Positions 19,701-28,273 of a DNA stretch of 64,000 bases are shown in pieces; within the stretch, counting starts at the first letter, position 1, and every line of letters starts with the position of its first letter. Both the position numbers and the translations under genes were made by a program. The notes beneath the pieces are model-generated. The model saw only the letters and a program-made list of their open reading frames with translations, was not told where the DNA came from and did no database searches. Origin of the DNA: Lentisphaera marina (GTDB lineage Bacteria > Verrucomicrobiota > Lentisphaeria > Lentisphaerales > Lentisphaeraceae); assembly GCF_028745505.1 (NCBI RefSeq), contig NZ_JAQZZL010000001.1:2663818-2727817 (forward strand). Reading direction: 5' to 3'.

Positions 19701-20699
19701 ATAAAAACTGATTTCACTACCGTGTAGAGTAAGCTCTCGCATCGGTGGTAGCTGCCCTGTTTCACGGTATTCATTTATATGCAACAAAGCTTGCTTATGA
19801 GAATTCTGTAATTGTCGCCCTTCCAAAATTTTGCGATCTCCGCGCAAACCACTCAGAGCTAAACACCGCAAATAGATCTCATCAAGTTCATTGGGAAACT
19901 GCGTCCACTTATCTAATTTTAATTTTGCCAAGCGCGTAAGAGCTCTTGAGGCTTCTCGATAATTTCCTCGAAAAAATTGGTCGATAGCTTCGACTAAATC
20001 TTTGGCTAAAGTTTCCTCCCAATTTCGAGAAAGGATTTTTAATCTGAAAAAATCTTTTTCTTTAAGTGCTTTGGCTAATTGATTGAACTTAGATATAAAG
20101 GGGGACTGCTCCACCCACTGACTAAATTCTTCCTCATACTCTCGTGCCATTGGTCCCGTCAAAAAATCATCCACCAAGAGTTCATACCAAAAATCTTTGA
20201 GTAATTCGGGATTAATTTTCGATGTATAGGCAAAGCCTTCACACTGTGGTTTAATGAGTGTCTTAGCATAAAAATTTACATTTTTTTTGATGCTCGATGG
20301 ATCCTGCCCAGATAAATAGAAATAACGTAAGTAAATCCTTTTTTCTGCTAAATCCCAAATTCTCACTTCCGATAATTGCGGTGCAATAAACTTTAAATAA
20401 AAATGATCTAAGTCTCCATCATCTACCATTTCCATCAGCACTTCTGTTTGAAACAAACTTGAGTACTTGTTCGAAAAAGAAAAGACATCAATATCGAATT
20501 CTCGTAAGCTTCGTATCTCATCTTTAATACTATCTGTACTAAGAGCTACGCCCTCGTCAATTTGCGCATCCCGCAAAACTTTTGTGACTTGGAAGGGGGA
20601 AAAGTATTGTGGACACAAGGCAAAGATCTTGATAATGTATATTTGAATTTCACTAAGTTGTGTTTTATACAATAACCACTTTTCACCTAGTGACTTCAT
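16776..20699 (-). CDS. SNF2-family DNA helicase/translocase
   Basis: The 1307-residue protein has a C-terminal SNF2 ATPase engine (about 840-1307) behind a long N-terminal region (about 1-800) of the kind seen in bacterial SNF2-associated proteins. Motifs seen: DDMGLGKTVQ (about 878, Walker A), LDEAQAIKNP (about 975, motif II), TGTPVENH (motif III), a helicase C lobe with SLKAGGFGLNLTAA, and RAHRIGQEKAVTVYRL (about 1250, motif VI). It probably moves along duplex DNA and displaces bound proteins such as RNA polymerase. Its ATG overlaps the 203-residue upstream gene by 4 bases. It converges on oppF with only 4 bases between the genes. Confidence 0.93.
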   Translation of the reverse strand: MKSLGEKWLLYKTQLSEIQIYIIKIFALCPQYFSPFQVTKVLRDAQIDEGVALSTDSIKDEIRSLREFDIDVFSFSNKYSSLFQTEVLMEMVDDGDLDHFYLKFIAPQLSEVRIWDLAEKRIYLRYFYLSGQDPSSIKKNVNFYAKTLIKPQCEGFAYTSKINPELLKDFWYELLVDDFLTGPMAREYEEEFSQWVEQSPFISKFNQLAKALKEKDFFRLKILSRNWEETLAKDLVEAIDQFFRGNYREASRALTRLAKLKLDKWTQFPNELDEIYLRCLALSGLRGDRKILEGRQLQNSHKQALLHINEYRETGQLPPMRELTLHGSEISFYKALRLFMEKRKLSESELKECGYIAEQDSEDQLLYREWLSLLKLAGSDKNPVQLQTLNECLSFPSFSSFIEVKEEWETGLEFMEKLFSPLEQYRVIWRFTLNEAGWDLRPYEQKHGKSAWLKGKQISFDKLQHKTYLSELDKQILSRIVYQSGNYIEWTGNDVLELAAQHPLLFDAYDLDQSISIEIEEGGICLDESDNFFILDLPDEYKRNVIIKRAGPYKYKYYRFPECFEEIQQQLGVEGLRVPKTQNERLRNLIPQVSQQMPVMSNWRDEENSKAQLNESFSDIRVIAEPMDEDEGVNFRLRVPVFGSGTPEFVPGEGPVVIWKDGKQCLRDIDEEKRKLQKILSLVDDLPHMEEDGFLSLYEQQLALDFLMALHENEIDIFWPKKAWSIKAAKGQLNVKIEKDADWFSLHGNAEFDGDALHFAELFKNLSQDGSYVKLSDDRFIKLSLQLKEQIQIMQANLGEYEGALGFPKLRQSEMARALANVEDKVLPKNWDADVSKLRNVFNRRFIIPKDFKADLRTYQEEGFQWLSRMAEWGAGACLADDMGLGKTVQALAVLSARAHLGASLVVAPTSVCGNWQEEVNRFSPNLKVKIYDSSFTDSAIDNLSEFDLLICSYTMLQRDVESLSRVQWNGVVLDEAQAIKNPQSGRSKAARLLHAKFKIATTGTPVENHPGEIWALFDFLNPGYLGSQSSFGKEINSGGVSQAMNGLGERLRRRVQPFILRRLKKDVLKDLPERTEINLRIPLSAEERGVYNGLRACASERLGKRGDRKDKFFILEEITRLRQAACSPSLLDKQFSDQSAKLQRFIELVKELKEAGHRALVFSQFTSFLDLVEKALCEEDVDFLRLDGSTPAKKRPQLVKKFQEGQSSVFLISLKAGGFGLNLTAANYVIHLDPWWNPAVEDQATDRAHRIGQEKAVTVYRLISEGTIEEKILKLHETKRELADFMLGTQSSSAKMSADELLRLLT

Positions 20700-21307
20700 T
20701 TTTCTTCTGTACGTAACTTAGTCAAATGATCAACTATTGCGTCGTGGACTTGCCTTAAATGCCCCATCATCGCCACTGTAATTGTCAGATAGCGCTTATG
20801 AACTCTGCCCAAGTCTTCAATTAAACCTAGGGCCGCATTCAGATTTTTTAGGGCCCGTTTACCTGCTGAGATAAAAGACGCCGGCAAATCGTACTGACCA
20901 TCCGCTAATGAACCTTGATAATAAGCTAATGCTCGACCTAAGTGAAAAATTATTTTTACACCATAGGGGCGATCTTCTTCTGTAAGTAAGGTTGAAAAAA
21001 TATTACACCAACCAATAGAAACCTGCCTAAGTAAGAGATAAGATTTATCGCGCTCATAAAAGTAAGCTGGAGTATTCATTTCTATCGGATCAAAGGGCTC
21101 ACTCTCAATTTCAAAATCGAAATCATCTTCATCCATACCCGGTAATTGAAACTCCTGCAGCTGTTCCATAATGTGTTCATCAGCTCCAGAGACTTCCCCA
21201 AAATCACTGAATAATTCCATGTATTTATGGGCATAAAGATCCGATTGGCGCATAACATGCTCCCAATCATATTCATCCCATTGATCGTTTGGCTCCATTT
21301 TATCCAT
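20696..21307 (-). CDS. Acidic protein of unknown function, coupled to SNF2 helicase
   Basis: This 203-residue cytoplasmic protein has a strongly acidic N-terminal half (MEPNDQWDEYDWEH; MDEDDFDFEIESEPFDP). The C-terminal half is predicted helical (AYYQGSLADGQYDL; GLIEDLGRVHKRYLTITVAM). No recognised domain. It lies directly after rsmD and overlaps the SNF2 gene by 4 bases, so the two are co-translated and it may be a partner or regulator of the helicase. That link is inference from gene order. Confidence 0.75.
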   Translation of the reverse strand: MDKMEPNDQWDEYDWEHVMRQSDLYAHKYMELFSDFGEVSGADEHIMEQLQEFQLPGMDEDDFDFEIESEPFDPIEMNTPAYFYERDKSYLLLRQVSIGWCNIFSTLLTEEDRPYGVKIIFHLGRALAYYQGSLADGQYDLPASFISAGKRALKNLNAALGLIEDLGRVHKRYLTITVAMMGHLRQVHDAIVDHLTKLRTEEK

Positions 21308-21865
21308 TTATTTGGTCCTTTCAAAAAATGAAAAGCTTGTGGGATTACAGTGTTTAACTTTCAATCTCTTCCAACTCTCTGAACTGAGCTGACTCCGAGT
21401 TAAATGTTCTAAAATAACAAACAGATTATCAGTACCTGCTTTCAAAAGTTCTTCACTTGATAATAACTCGCGCGCCAGTTCACTATCCTCCCCATAAGGA
21501 GGGTCAGAAATGAGCACATCAAGCTCAGTGTTAATTTGACTTAGTGCTTGACGCCAATCTTGGCAAATAAATTCAACGTCGCCACATGTCCCTGCCATAG
21601 ATTTCTTAACTTTTTCGTAGTTACTTTTAATAATCTTCATTGTCTGAAAATCATTTTCAATAAAATAAACTTTACTTGCTCCTCGGGACAAAGCTTCTAA
21701 ACCTAGCGCACCTGAACCGGCAAACACATCGGCTACCACATCACCTTCCAAGTTGCCTATCATATTAAATAAAGTCTCCTTTAAGCGATCCGTCGTTGGT
21801 CGTGTCACCGGGTTATCTCCGGCTTCCAACTTAATACCGCGGGCACCACCACCAATAATACGCAT
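21308..21865 (-). CDS. rsmD: 16S rRNA (guanine966-N2)-methyltransferase
   Basis: The 185-residue SAM-dependent methyltransferase begins MRIIGGGARG. It carries the family RPTTDRLKETLFNMI segment, the SAM-binding VFAGSGALGLEALSRGA (motif I) and the catalytic DPPYG motif in LISDPPYGED. It methylates G966 of 16S rRNA (E. coli numbering) in the assembling 30S subunit. Length matches the family. Start and stop abut neighbours on both sides with zero to one base, so it belongs to a four-gene minus-strand operon. Confidence 0.94.
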   Translation of the reverse strand: MRIIGGGARGIKLEAGDNPVTRPTTDRLKETLFNMIGNLEGDVVADVFAGSGALGLEALSRGASKVYFIENDFQTMKIIKSNYEKVKKSMAGTCGDVEFICQDWRQALSQINTELDVLISDPPYGEDSELARELLSSEELLKAGTDNLFVILEHLTRSQLSSESWKRLKVKHCNPTSFSFFERTK

Positions 21866-22107
21866 TAAATTCTCGTCCTATCAGTTACATGATTAAGGTC
21901 ATTGCATTGAGGGCAACGTGACATCGTTTCATAACGTGAAATTAAGTAAATGTGTGAACAGTTTTTACAACGACACAAACGTTCCATCGAGAGGTCTGAC
22001 TTGGGTTTAGCTCTTTTTAATTCATTATATAACCACAGTCCAGCCAAAAGTGCTAAAATTAGCACACAGTATATAAGTAGGATGTCTTCGGCATTTATCT
22101 GAAACAT
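21865..22107 (-). CDS. Small membrane protein with C-terminal zinc ribbon
   Basis: The frame is open from a TTG at 22158, but the ATG at 22107 is the more likely start; a purine-rich GAGAGAG stretch precedes it. The resulting 80-residue protein has one membrane helix (ILLIYCVLILALLAGLWLY, about residues 9-27). A cytoplasmic CRCKNC...CPQCN pair follows, a likely zinc ribbon. Function unknown. It leads the rsmD/SNF2 operon. Confidence 0.6.
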   Translation of the reverse strand: MFQINAEDILLIYCVLILALLAGLWLYNELKRAKPKSDLSMERLCRCKNCSHIYLISRYETMSRCPQCNDLNHVTDRTRI

Positions 22108-22510
22108 GGCTCTCTCTCTAAAATTCCTGCAATATGCCTTCAGTTTAAACTCTGACAAGTAAGCCTCAATAATGTTAAGCCATATATCTTTCCTAGTAAT
22201 TATAATATCTACATAAAATAGTAATCGAATTTATTGAATTACACCTGCAGTGTTAATAAACGATAAAATCCTTCACCCTTAATACATCATTCCTAAGGAA
22301 AACTTGATTTTTGGGTTAATTACGCTAAACTCAACCTTAACATGGAGTTTACATTTTAAGGATCTCAGCAAGAAAAAAGAGTGGGAAACTACCAAAAACG
22401 TAACTTTATTGTACTTTTTTACAAAAAATACCCAAATAGCAATTGACGTATGTATAATTTAATTTAAAATAATGCAACCCTAAACAAACAACACTAAAGG
22501 AATAAACGCA
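22108..22510. other. Intergenic region between divergent zinc-ribbon and porin genes
   Basis: About 400 AT-rich bases. The right end holds a candidate porin promoter (22443-22470). Nothing else convincing is seen: no tRNA, no long hairpin and no open frame of note. Confidence 0.6.
22443..22470 (+). promoter_or_regulatory. Candidate sigma-70 promoter for the porin gene
   Basis: TTGACG (22443-22448) and TAAAAT (22465-22470) are separated by 16 bases. A TATAAT at 22453-22458 has no matching -35. The predicted start point lies about 35 bases before the ATG, with AAGGA as ribosome site at 22497-22501. Confidence 0.45.
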
Positions 22511-23275
22511 ATGACTAAAAAATTAGTATTCGCACTCCTTACAGCAGGTTCTTTTTCTGCTGTAGCTCAAGAAGAAGCTCCTGCAGCAACTTCATCTGAA
22601 TCAAACCTCAGCCTAGATGCATCAATCGGTTACACAAGCCGTTATGTATGGCGTGGTATTACTTTTGCTAACGAGTCTGCTCAAGGTGATATCTCAGCAA
22701 CTTACGATGCTGGTGATCTTGGTTCATTTAATGTGGGTGTATGGGGTCAACTTGACCTTACTGATGACTATGATGAAGAATTCAACTTCACTGAAGTCGA
22801 TATTTATGCTGGTTGGGAAAAATCTTTCGATATCATCACTCTTGGTGCTGGTGTAATTAACTACCAATTCCCTAGTATGAACGGCGATGCTGATACAACT
22901 GAAATCTACGGTTCTGTTGGTCTTGACGTGATCCTCGCTCCTTCAGTAACAGTATATTACGACGTTGACGCAGCAGAAGGCGATGCTTTCTACGTAAGTA
23001 CTTCAATTGGCCACGATTTTGATCTTGGATTTTCTACTCTTTCACTTGGCGGTGCGATTGGTTGGGTAAACAGTGATGGCGGCGAGTGGCTTTACGGCTC
23101 TGGCGATGGCTTCACAGATGTTGCTGCAACAGCTTCACTCAACTTTGATTTAACTGAAAGTCTAAGCATCTCACCTTTCGTATCTTACACAGCTCTTATC
23201 GAAGACGCTAAAGATGCGAACGGTAATGACAACGAAGAGATCTTCGGTGGCATTAACTTAAGCTTCTCTTTCTAA
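22511..23275 (+). CDS. TorF-family putative porin (outer-membrane beta-barrel)
   Basis: The 254-residue precursor has a signal peptide ending VAQEEA (about residue 20). The mature part starts with the family hallmark SIGYTSRYVWRGITFANESAQGD, followed by alternating amphipathic strands and a C-terminal strand ending in Phe (GGINLSFSF), as needed for barrel insertion. Members are described as gcw_chp/TorF-like porins; substrate is unknown. It appears monocistronic, with its own candidate promoter and a strong terminator. Confidence 0.9.
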   Translation: MTKKLVFALLTAGSFSAVAQEEAPAATSSESNLSLDASIGYTSRYVWRGITFANESAQGDISATYDAGDLGSFNVGVWGQLDLTDDYDEEFNFTEVDIYAGWEKSFDIITLGAGVINYQFPSMNGDADTTEIYGSVGLDVILAPSVTVYYDVDAAEGDAFYVSTSIGHDFDLGFSTLSLGGAIGWVNSDGGEWLYGSGDGFTDVAATASLNFDLTESLSISPFVSYTALIEDAKDANGNDNEEIFGGINLSFSF

Positions 23276-23303
23276 TTTAGAAAGAATTTAGTTTATTAAA
23301 AAA

Positions 23304-23326
23304 GGCGGTCGTTGACCGCCTTTTTT
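23304..23326. terminator. Bidirectional terminator between porin and protease genes
   Basis: GGCGGTC (23304-23310) pairs with GACCGCC (23314-23320) around GTT. A T-run follows and an A-run precedes, so it can end transcription from both converging genes. Confidence 0.9.
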
Positions 23327-23381
23327 ATTGCCTACATGAGAAAGAACACATTCACCAATGTATTCTTTCCTAAAGAAAAAT

Positions 23382-24239
23382 TTAATTAACTTCTTTTAAA
23401 ACCTTAAGAAGAAATTCGACTACTGCTGAATTGGGAACCGCAAAGTTGAGACTATTTGTGGAAGGTATCTGAGCTGTATTCACCCCTACCCACCCTCGTC
23501 GCACAGAAACTAAAGGCCCACCTGAAGAACCAGGATTGATGGCCGCATCAGTTTGTAAATAGCCTACATTTATAGTGGATTCATTTTGGAACTTAGATAA
23601 GTCTCGATGCTGCTGAGAAACGATCCCCATAGTGACTGAATGACCAAAACCATAAGGGTTGCCTATAGCAACTACTACTTCACCCTCGAGGTCATTATTA
23701 ATTGTGCACATTTTTAAATATGGAAAACCTTGTTTTAGGTTTTTGATCTTCAACAAAGCTAAATCTTTACCCGGCTCTTCTGCTAAAACTTCCAACTCAT
23801 ACACTTTACCTGTATAATCAACCGCAGATATAACTTCCCCATTTCGAACCACATGTTCATTAGAAATAATATAGCCATCTGGATGAATACAAAAACCAGA
23901 ACCTAAGCTCTGGCCTTTCATAGCAACTTTCATCTTAGGCCCAGGCAGGAAAGATGGTAGCAAATGAATATTCTTTTTAGTCCTACCACTTATAAATAAG
24001 TTTAGAACAGCTTTTTTTGATTGACTCGAGATGCGTGAAACATCATCGAGCATTAGGTCTTCCTTGAATCCATCCTGGACTTTGAGTAAATGCTGGAGTT
24101 TTTTCCCTTTTAAATCATTTGATCTCACACTCAAAATCACCCCTTCTTGAACGGGTGCTTCATATTCACTTACACATGAACTAACTGTAAGTAGCATACT
24201 TCCAAGAAAAAAACTCTTCCACAAATTATTAATGTTCAT
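23382..24239 (-). CDS. Trypsin-like serine protease lipoprotein (HtrA-type, no PDZ)
   Basis: The 285-residue precursor has a lipoprotein signal with Cys22 (LLTVSSC). The chymotrypsin-fold triad is visible: His129 in IISNEHVV, Asp159 in PGKDLALLKI and Ser239 in NPGSSGGPL. Residues 25-105 form an unassigned N-terminal region. The PDZ domains of DegP/DegS are absent, so it is a short S1C-type protease. It is probably tethered to an envelope membrane and may act in protein quality control. No neighbour overlaps it. Confidence 0.88.
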   Translation of the reverse strand: MNINNLWKSFFLGSMLLTVSSCVSEYEAPVQEGVILSVRSNDLKGKKLQHLLKVQDGFKEDLMLDDVSRISSQSKKAVLNLFISGRTKKNIHLLPSFLPGPKMKVAMKGQSLGSGFCIHPDGYIISNEHVVRNGEVISAVDYTGKVYELEVLAEEPGKDLALLKIKNLKQGFPYLKMCTINNDLEGEVVVAIGNPYGFGHSVTMGIVSQQHRDLSKFQNESTINVGYLQTDAAINPGSSGGPLVSVRRGWVGVNTAQIPSTNSLNFAVPNSAVVEFLLKVLKEVN

Positions 24240-24306
24240 CTCCTATTAATTTTATAGAATAAAGCCCCTAGCTAAGAGTCTGTAAATCAAAACATCAATA
24301 TTTTTA

Positions 24307-24909
24307 CTACTTAACTTCAATCAAGCCGCGTTTTTTTGCCTGTGAAGGTACACTTTCTACTTTTATGAGTTGCGGATTACGCAAGGTAAAATCGCCTTGA
24401 TACTCTCCCAGGAGAATTTTCATATACGTCCCTAATGAACTCGTTTTTTCTTTCACAGTAAAATAACATAAATGCGTTTTCCACTCAGATGAAAACTCTG
24501 AAGTAGGAGCCATTAGACCTAAATTCTGGCCCTTATCTTCATCTTTTGAACGACCCTTGGTCTTCTTCTTTGTTTTCTTTTTAGAAAATAGATCGCCATA
24601 TGTCCCATAAGCATAAGTCACTGCTCCTTGACCATCTGCTTTAACCTCTGCTGAAAATATGTAACTTTCCCCTTCGTCGAGTTCCACTGCATGATAAAAT
24701 GCTAAATATGTCTTCGAAGATGATGATGGAGTATGAAATGAAAACACCCCTTTTTTATATTGTTCTTTTATACTTTTGTATTCTTTTGATTTTCTTAGAT
24801 GCCAATTATTCTCAGCCTTTTTGAAACTCGGGTCGGAGATAAGATTCTCATCCTTCGCTTGTAAAGAAAACATTAACAAAACAATCATCAAAGCAAATAT
24901 CTTTTTCAT
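24307..24909 (-). CDS. Exported protein with a carbohydrate-binding-like fold
   Basis: The 200-residue precursor has a signal peptide (about 1-18, MLFMFSLQAKD-like end). The mature part begins ENLISDPSFKKAENNWHL and contains 'YIFSAEVKADGQGAVTYAYG' and 'WKTHLCYFTV', the pattern of CBM4/9-type jelly-roll domains. A lysine-rich loop (KKKTKKKTKGRSKDEDKG, about 108-125) interrupts the domain. Possibly a glycan-binding periplasmic protein. Confidence in the gene is good; confidence in the fold is moderate. Confidence 0.7.
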   Translation of the reverse strand: MKKIFALMIVLLMFSLQAKDENLISDPSFKKAENNWHLRKSKEYKSIKEQYKKGVFSFHTPSSSSKTYLAFYHAVELDEGESYIFSAEVKADGQGAVTYAYGTYGDLFSKKKTKKKTKGRSKDEDKGQNLGLMAPTSEFSSEWKTHLCYFTVKEKTSSLGTYMKILLGEYQGDFTLRNPQLIKVESVPSQAKKRGLIEVK

Positions 24910-25163
24910 AAACCAATCTATCCTTTATTTTAATTATAAGATAATAGCACTACGTCACACAAACCACATATCTAACAAAGCACAAGAACATTACTCTCAC
25001 CCCATACGGTCATATTGAATTTTTTTCTCCTATGGGCCTTTCTACAACTATTAAAAGAAAATATTAAGGTATTTCACACAGAAAATTAACAAAAACAACT
25101 TTTTTATACAAGTCATTATATTATATTATCGAGACTAAATCTTAAATGGGAAGTTGTATTACC

Positions 25164-26360
25164 ATGTCTAATCGCACGTATAAATGCCATAACTGTGGTC
25201 GTAGCAATAACTACTTCCAAAAATACTGTAATGCCTGCGAAATGCCTGCTGCGGTAGCCAGCTTAAGATCTACAGGCAAATCAAATCTTCCCATTAATTT
25301 GCTACTCCCGCTTTTACCATCTAAACAATCTATTGGTTCAAATATTCATTCAGATATTCTATTACCTTCATTGAATGTCCCTGAATATTGCTGTGATCTG
25401 AACTATGCAGATGGATTGTTTTATTTCTATTCAACTACGGCAAACACAGCAATCAGTTTCAACTCTAAAAAAGTAAATAATGACAAAAAATACGCACTGG
25501 AACATGGCTGTATTATCAATTTTTCTGATGAAGAGTTCGAGTTAATCTACTTCAACAAGTACAACCGCAGCCCCAAACTACAAAAGCCACATTTATTAAA
25601 TATGGCTCGTCAGGCAGTAAGCACTTCCGTGAGCCGACAACTGCTAAGTATAGCTTTTAAAAATAAACTCTTTGAATGCCATACTATTGCAGATGTTTTT
25701 TCACTTACTTTAGATACTGCTTTATTAATGACCGGCCTTGAACGCGCCTATGGATTTATTAACACCGCAAATGAAAGTGAGGAGATTAAGCTTAATGAAA
25801 TCCTCGCGAAAAATAGTGATTTCATTACTCTTAAAGAGAATCATTTCACCATTTCTCAATCAATTATTAATAGCGCAATCAAAAGTCACGATTCAATTTA
25901 CATAAGCAATTCTGACATCATAAAGCAAAAATCAGCTTCAATGTACGACTTTGATATAAAAACCATTATCTGCCTACCTCTAAGTATTCGAGATAATTCT
26001 TCTCGTGAACACTTACTCGGTATACTTTATTTGGATAAACAATATGCATCTCACCACCTTCCTAAAAAGCTCACTAACAACTTAAAAATCATTGCCTCTA
26101 TGGCAACAAAAAGCATCTATCAATTATCTAACACCAAGAGTACTTGCCCTCCAGATCTACACGATAAATTACAATATATAAAAACTGAAATAGGCAATCT
26201 AAAGTCACATTTACAAACGAGCTCTGCACTTATCAATAAATATCAACACGGCAACCCAAGCGCTATAAAAACTCGACTTCGCGAGTGCCGCAAAGATTTA
26301 CATCGCTTATCAAAAATAATTTCTGGTTCCTCCGAAGTACCAAGCATTCAAAAGCTATAG
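25164..26360 (+). CDS. Zinc-ribbon, FHA-like and GAF-domain signalling protein
   Basis: The ATG at 25164 is preferred (GGGAAG lies 10 bases upstream); an earlier in-frame ATG is at 25146. The ~398-residue protein begins with a zinc ribbon (CHNCG...CNACE). A region with FHA-like text follows (about 75-135: 'TANTAISFNSKKVNND...LEHGCIINF'). A GAF-like domain spans about 170-330 (LDTALLMTGLERAYGFI; LLGILYLDKQYA) and a helical tail follows. Such a protein would sense a small molecule and bind a phosphopeptide partner in the cytoplasm. Domain names are by pattern only. It lies upstream of the two ferredoxin genes with a 58-base gap. Confidence 0.6.
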   Translation: MSNRTYKCHNCGRSNNYFQKYCNACEMPAAVASLRSTGKSNLPINLLLPLLPSKQSIGSNIHSDILLPSLNVPEYCCDLNYADGLFYFYSTTANTAISFNSKKVNNDKKYALEHGCIINFSDEEFELIYFNKYNRSPKLQKPHLLNMARQAVSTSVSRQLLSIAFKNKLFECHTIADVFSLTLDTALLMTGLERAYGFINTANESEEIKLNEILAKNSDFITLKENHFTISQSIINSAIKSHDSIYISNSDIIKQKSASMYDFDIKTIICLPLSIRDNSSREHLLGILYLDKQYASHHLPKKLTNNLKIIASMATKSIYQLSNTKSTCPPDLHDKLQYIKTEIGNLKSHLQTSSALINKYQHGNPSAIKTRLRECRKDLHRLSKIISGSSEVPSIQKL

Positions 26361-26418
26361 GCTTAAACTAGCCATTTACGAACTTTATGATATAATTCAT
26401 TAAGTACAGGAAGAACCC

Positions 26419-26688
26419 ATGAAGTATACATTACAGTTTAGTTTATCTAAGAAAAGCATCACATACGACCCAAATCGCAATAGTTTTTTCTCTATTCTCG
26501 ATTTGGCAGATAAAGCTGGTGTCGATATTCGTAGAGGTTGTAGAAGTGGACACTGTGGCACATGTGCGGTCCCATTACTCAAAGGAAAAGTTGAGCACAT
26601 TTTTGGAGATCATATAGACAATGATTCACCCTCATCCATCCTTACTTGTTCATTTAAAGCAAAATCAGATTTAATCATCGAGGCCTAA
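26419..26688 (+). CDS. 2Fe-2S ferredoxin, plant type
   Basis: The 89-residue protein has the [2Fe-2S] signature C-x4-C-x2-C in GCRSGHCGTC, with the fourth cysteine in SILTCSFKA. AGGAAG lies just upstream of the ATG. Its last base overlaps the start of the adjacent 4Fe-4S ferredoxin gene, so the pair is co-translated and probably forms one electron-transfer unit. Confidence 0.9.
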   Translation: MKYTLQFSLSKKSITYDPNRNSFFSILDLADKAGVDIRRGCRSGHCGTCAVPLLKGKVEHIFGDHIDNDSPSSILTCSFKAKSDLIIEA

Positions 26689-27296
26689 TGGAAAATCGAC
26701 GTAGTTTATTTAGAGGTTTCAAGAACTTTGGTTCGCTCATGCGTGATGTTGTGCATGAACATAAAGAGCTAAAAAAGGAACTTAATAAAAACCCTAACTC
26801 TCCAGCTGAGTTCTTTCGCCCCCCTGGAGCACTACCGGAAGTTCAATTCCTCGACAAATGTACTCAATGCAACGACTGCATGGAAGCCTGTACTCCTGGC
26901 GCTATATATAAGCATTTTGACCCCAATTCAAAAGCTAACCTCACTCCAATTATTGCTCAAGACGTGATTCCTTGCGAACTCTGCGAAGACACCCCTTGCG
27001 TTACTGCCTGTGAAGTAGATGCTTTAGTTTTAAAGGAAGATGAAAAGCCGATAATTGGCAAGGCTCAAATTTATATTGATAATTGCTACACCTGGAATGG
27101 TATTGATCCCGAGTGCTCTGCTTGCGCGGATGCCTGCCCACTCCCTGAGAAAGCCATAAAAGCTGATTCTCAAGGTCGAATGAGAGTTAATAACTCACTC
27201 TGTAATGGTTGCACTCTTTGCACTCACGTTTGCCCCGAGTTTCACAATGCCATAAAAGTTGTACCCCTCACTGAAGAACGAACAACTCCGCAATAG
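26688..27296 (+). CDS. 4Fe-4S ferredoxin with four cluster motifs (NapF/NapG-like)
   Basis: This 202-residue iron-sulfur protein begins MENRRSLFRGF, the N-terminal feel of NapF-type ferredoxins. It has four cysteine groups: CTQCNDCMEAC, CELCEDTPCVTAC, CSACADAC and CNGCTLCTHVC. It would shuttle electrons, perhaps with the 2Fe-2S ferredoxin encoded just upstream. No cognate reductase is visible nearby. It converges on the RluD-type gene with 2 bases between. Confidence 0.88.
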   Translation: MENRRSLFRGFKNFGSLMRDVVHEHKELKKELNKNPNSPAEFFRPPGALPEVQFLDKCTQCNDCMEACTPGAIYKHFDPNSKANLTPIIAQDVIPCELCEDTPCVTACEVDALVLKEDEKPIIGKAQIYIDNCYTWNGIDPECSACADACPLPEKAIKADSQGRMRVNNSLCNGCTLCTHVCPEFHNAIKVVPLTEERTTPQ

Positions 27297-27298
27297 CC

Positions 27299-28270
27299 TT
27301 AGCCGTCAAACTGAATCCCAAAGTCATTACAGACATCTTTAAAATCATCATGTAAAGGTGCTGTAAAGGTCATAATTTCCTGAGTTCCGGGGTGAATAAT
27401 TCGCGTTCTCCATGCGTGAAGAATATGACGATCTGGTGATTCTTTCTCATCCAAGCGTCTAACCCCGTAGAGTTTATCGCCTACAACTGGGTGATTAATA
27501 CCAGCCATGTGCACACGAATTTGGTGAGTACGACCAGTATCGATTTTCAATTTAACTAAAGTTGCTCCATTATTATCAGCTAGAACTTTATAATGAGAAA
27601 TAGCTTCTTTACCACGATTGGGATCATTGGTGTTTTCCATCTTCTGCCTATTAGATCGCGAACGTCCAATATTCGTTGTAATGGTATCACGTCCAACTCG
27701 AATAGTTCCTCGGCAAAGAGCAACGTAATATTTCTCCACATCACGACGAGCAAAAGAACGGCTCAATTTATCTAGATTCTTTGCACTTTTCGCAACAATA
27801 ATGACACCAGATGTTTCTTTGTCTAAACGGTGTACAATACCAGGACGACCATTGCCTTCATCCATCGAACTAAAAGTTTTTAGATCACGCCCCATCAAGG
27901 CATTCACTAGAGTTCCGGTATAATTACCTGCTCCAGGGTGAACAACCATACCTGCAGGTTTATTCACTACTAAGATATCGTCATCTTCATAAATAATATC
28001 CAGCTCAATGTCTTCAGGTAAAAGGTTGCTACCATCTTCGACTTCAGGCATCTTATAATGAATCAAATCACCTTCAATCACATTCTCTGACATGCGAGCA
28101 TTAATCTTGGCACCGGAACGAATGAGTTCAAAATCACCGTCCTTTAAACTTTTCTGCAAAAAGGTACGAGAGTGATCTGGCAACTGTTCAGATACATAAC
28201 GATCTAAACGCTGACATTCTGCAAATTCATCCACTAACCACGCGTGAGTAAAACCTTCTGGAACTTCCAT
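27299..28270 (-). CDS. rluD: RluD-family 23S rRNA pseudouridine synthase
   Basis: The 323-residue protein has an N-terminal S4 RNA-binding region (about 15-85, ECQRLDRYVSEQLPDHSRTFLQ) and the catalytic RluA-type domain. The signature GRPGIVHRLDKETSGVIIVAKS holds the catalytic Asp. It isomerises uridines of helix 69 in 23S rRNA if it is RluD; RluC specificity is not excluded. The stop-to-start distance to lgt is 3 bases, so the two form an operon. Confidence 0.93.
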   Translation of the reverse strand: MEVPEGFTHAWLVDEFAECQRLDRYVSEQLPDHSRTFLQKSLKDGDFELIRSGAKINARMSENVIEGDLIHYKMPEVEDGSNLLPEDIELDIIYEDDDILVVNKPAGMVVHPGAGNYTGTLVNALMGRDLKTFSSMDEGNGRPGIVHRLDKETSGVIIVAKSAKNLDKLSRSFARRDVEKYYVALCRGTIRVGRDTITTNIGRSRSNRQKMENTNDPNRGKEAISHYKVLADNNGATLVKLKIDTGRTHQIRVHMAGINHPVVGDKLYGVRRLDEKESPDRHILHAWRTRIIHPGTQEIMTFTAPLHDDFKDVCNDFGIQFDG

Positions 28271-28273
28271 AAA

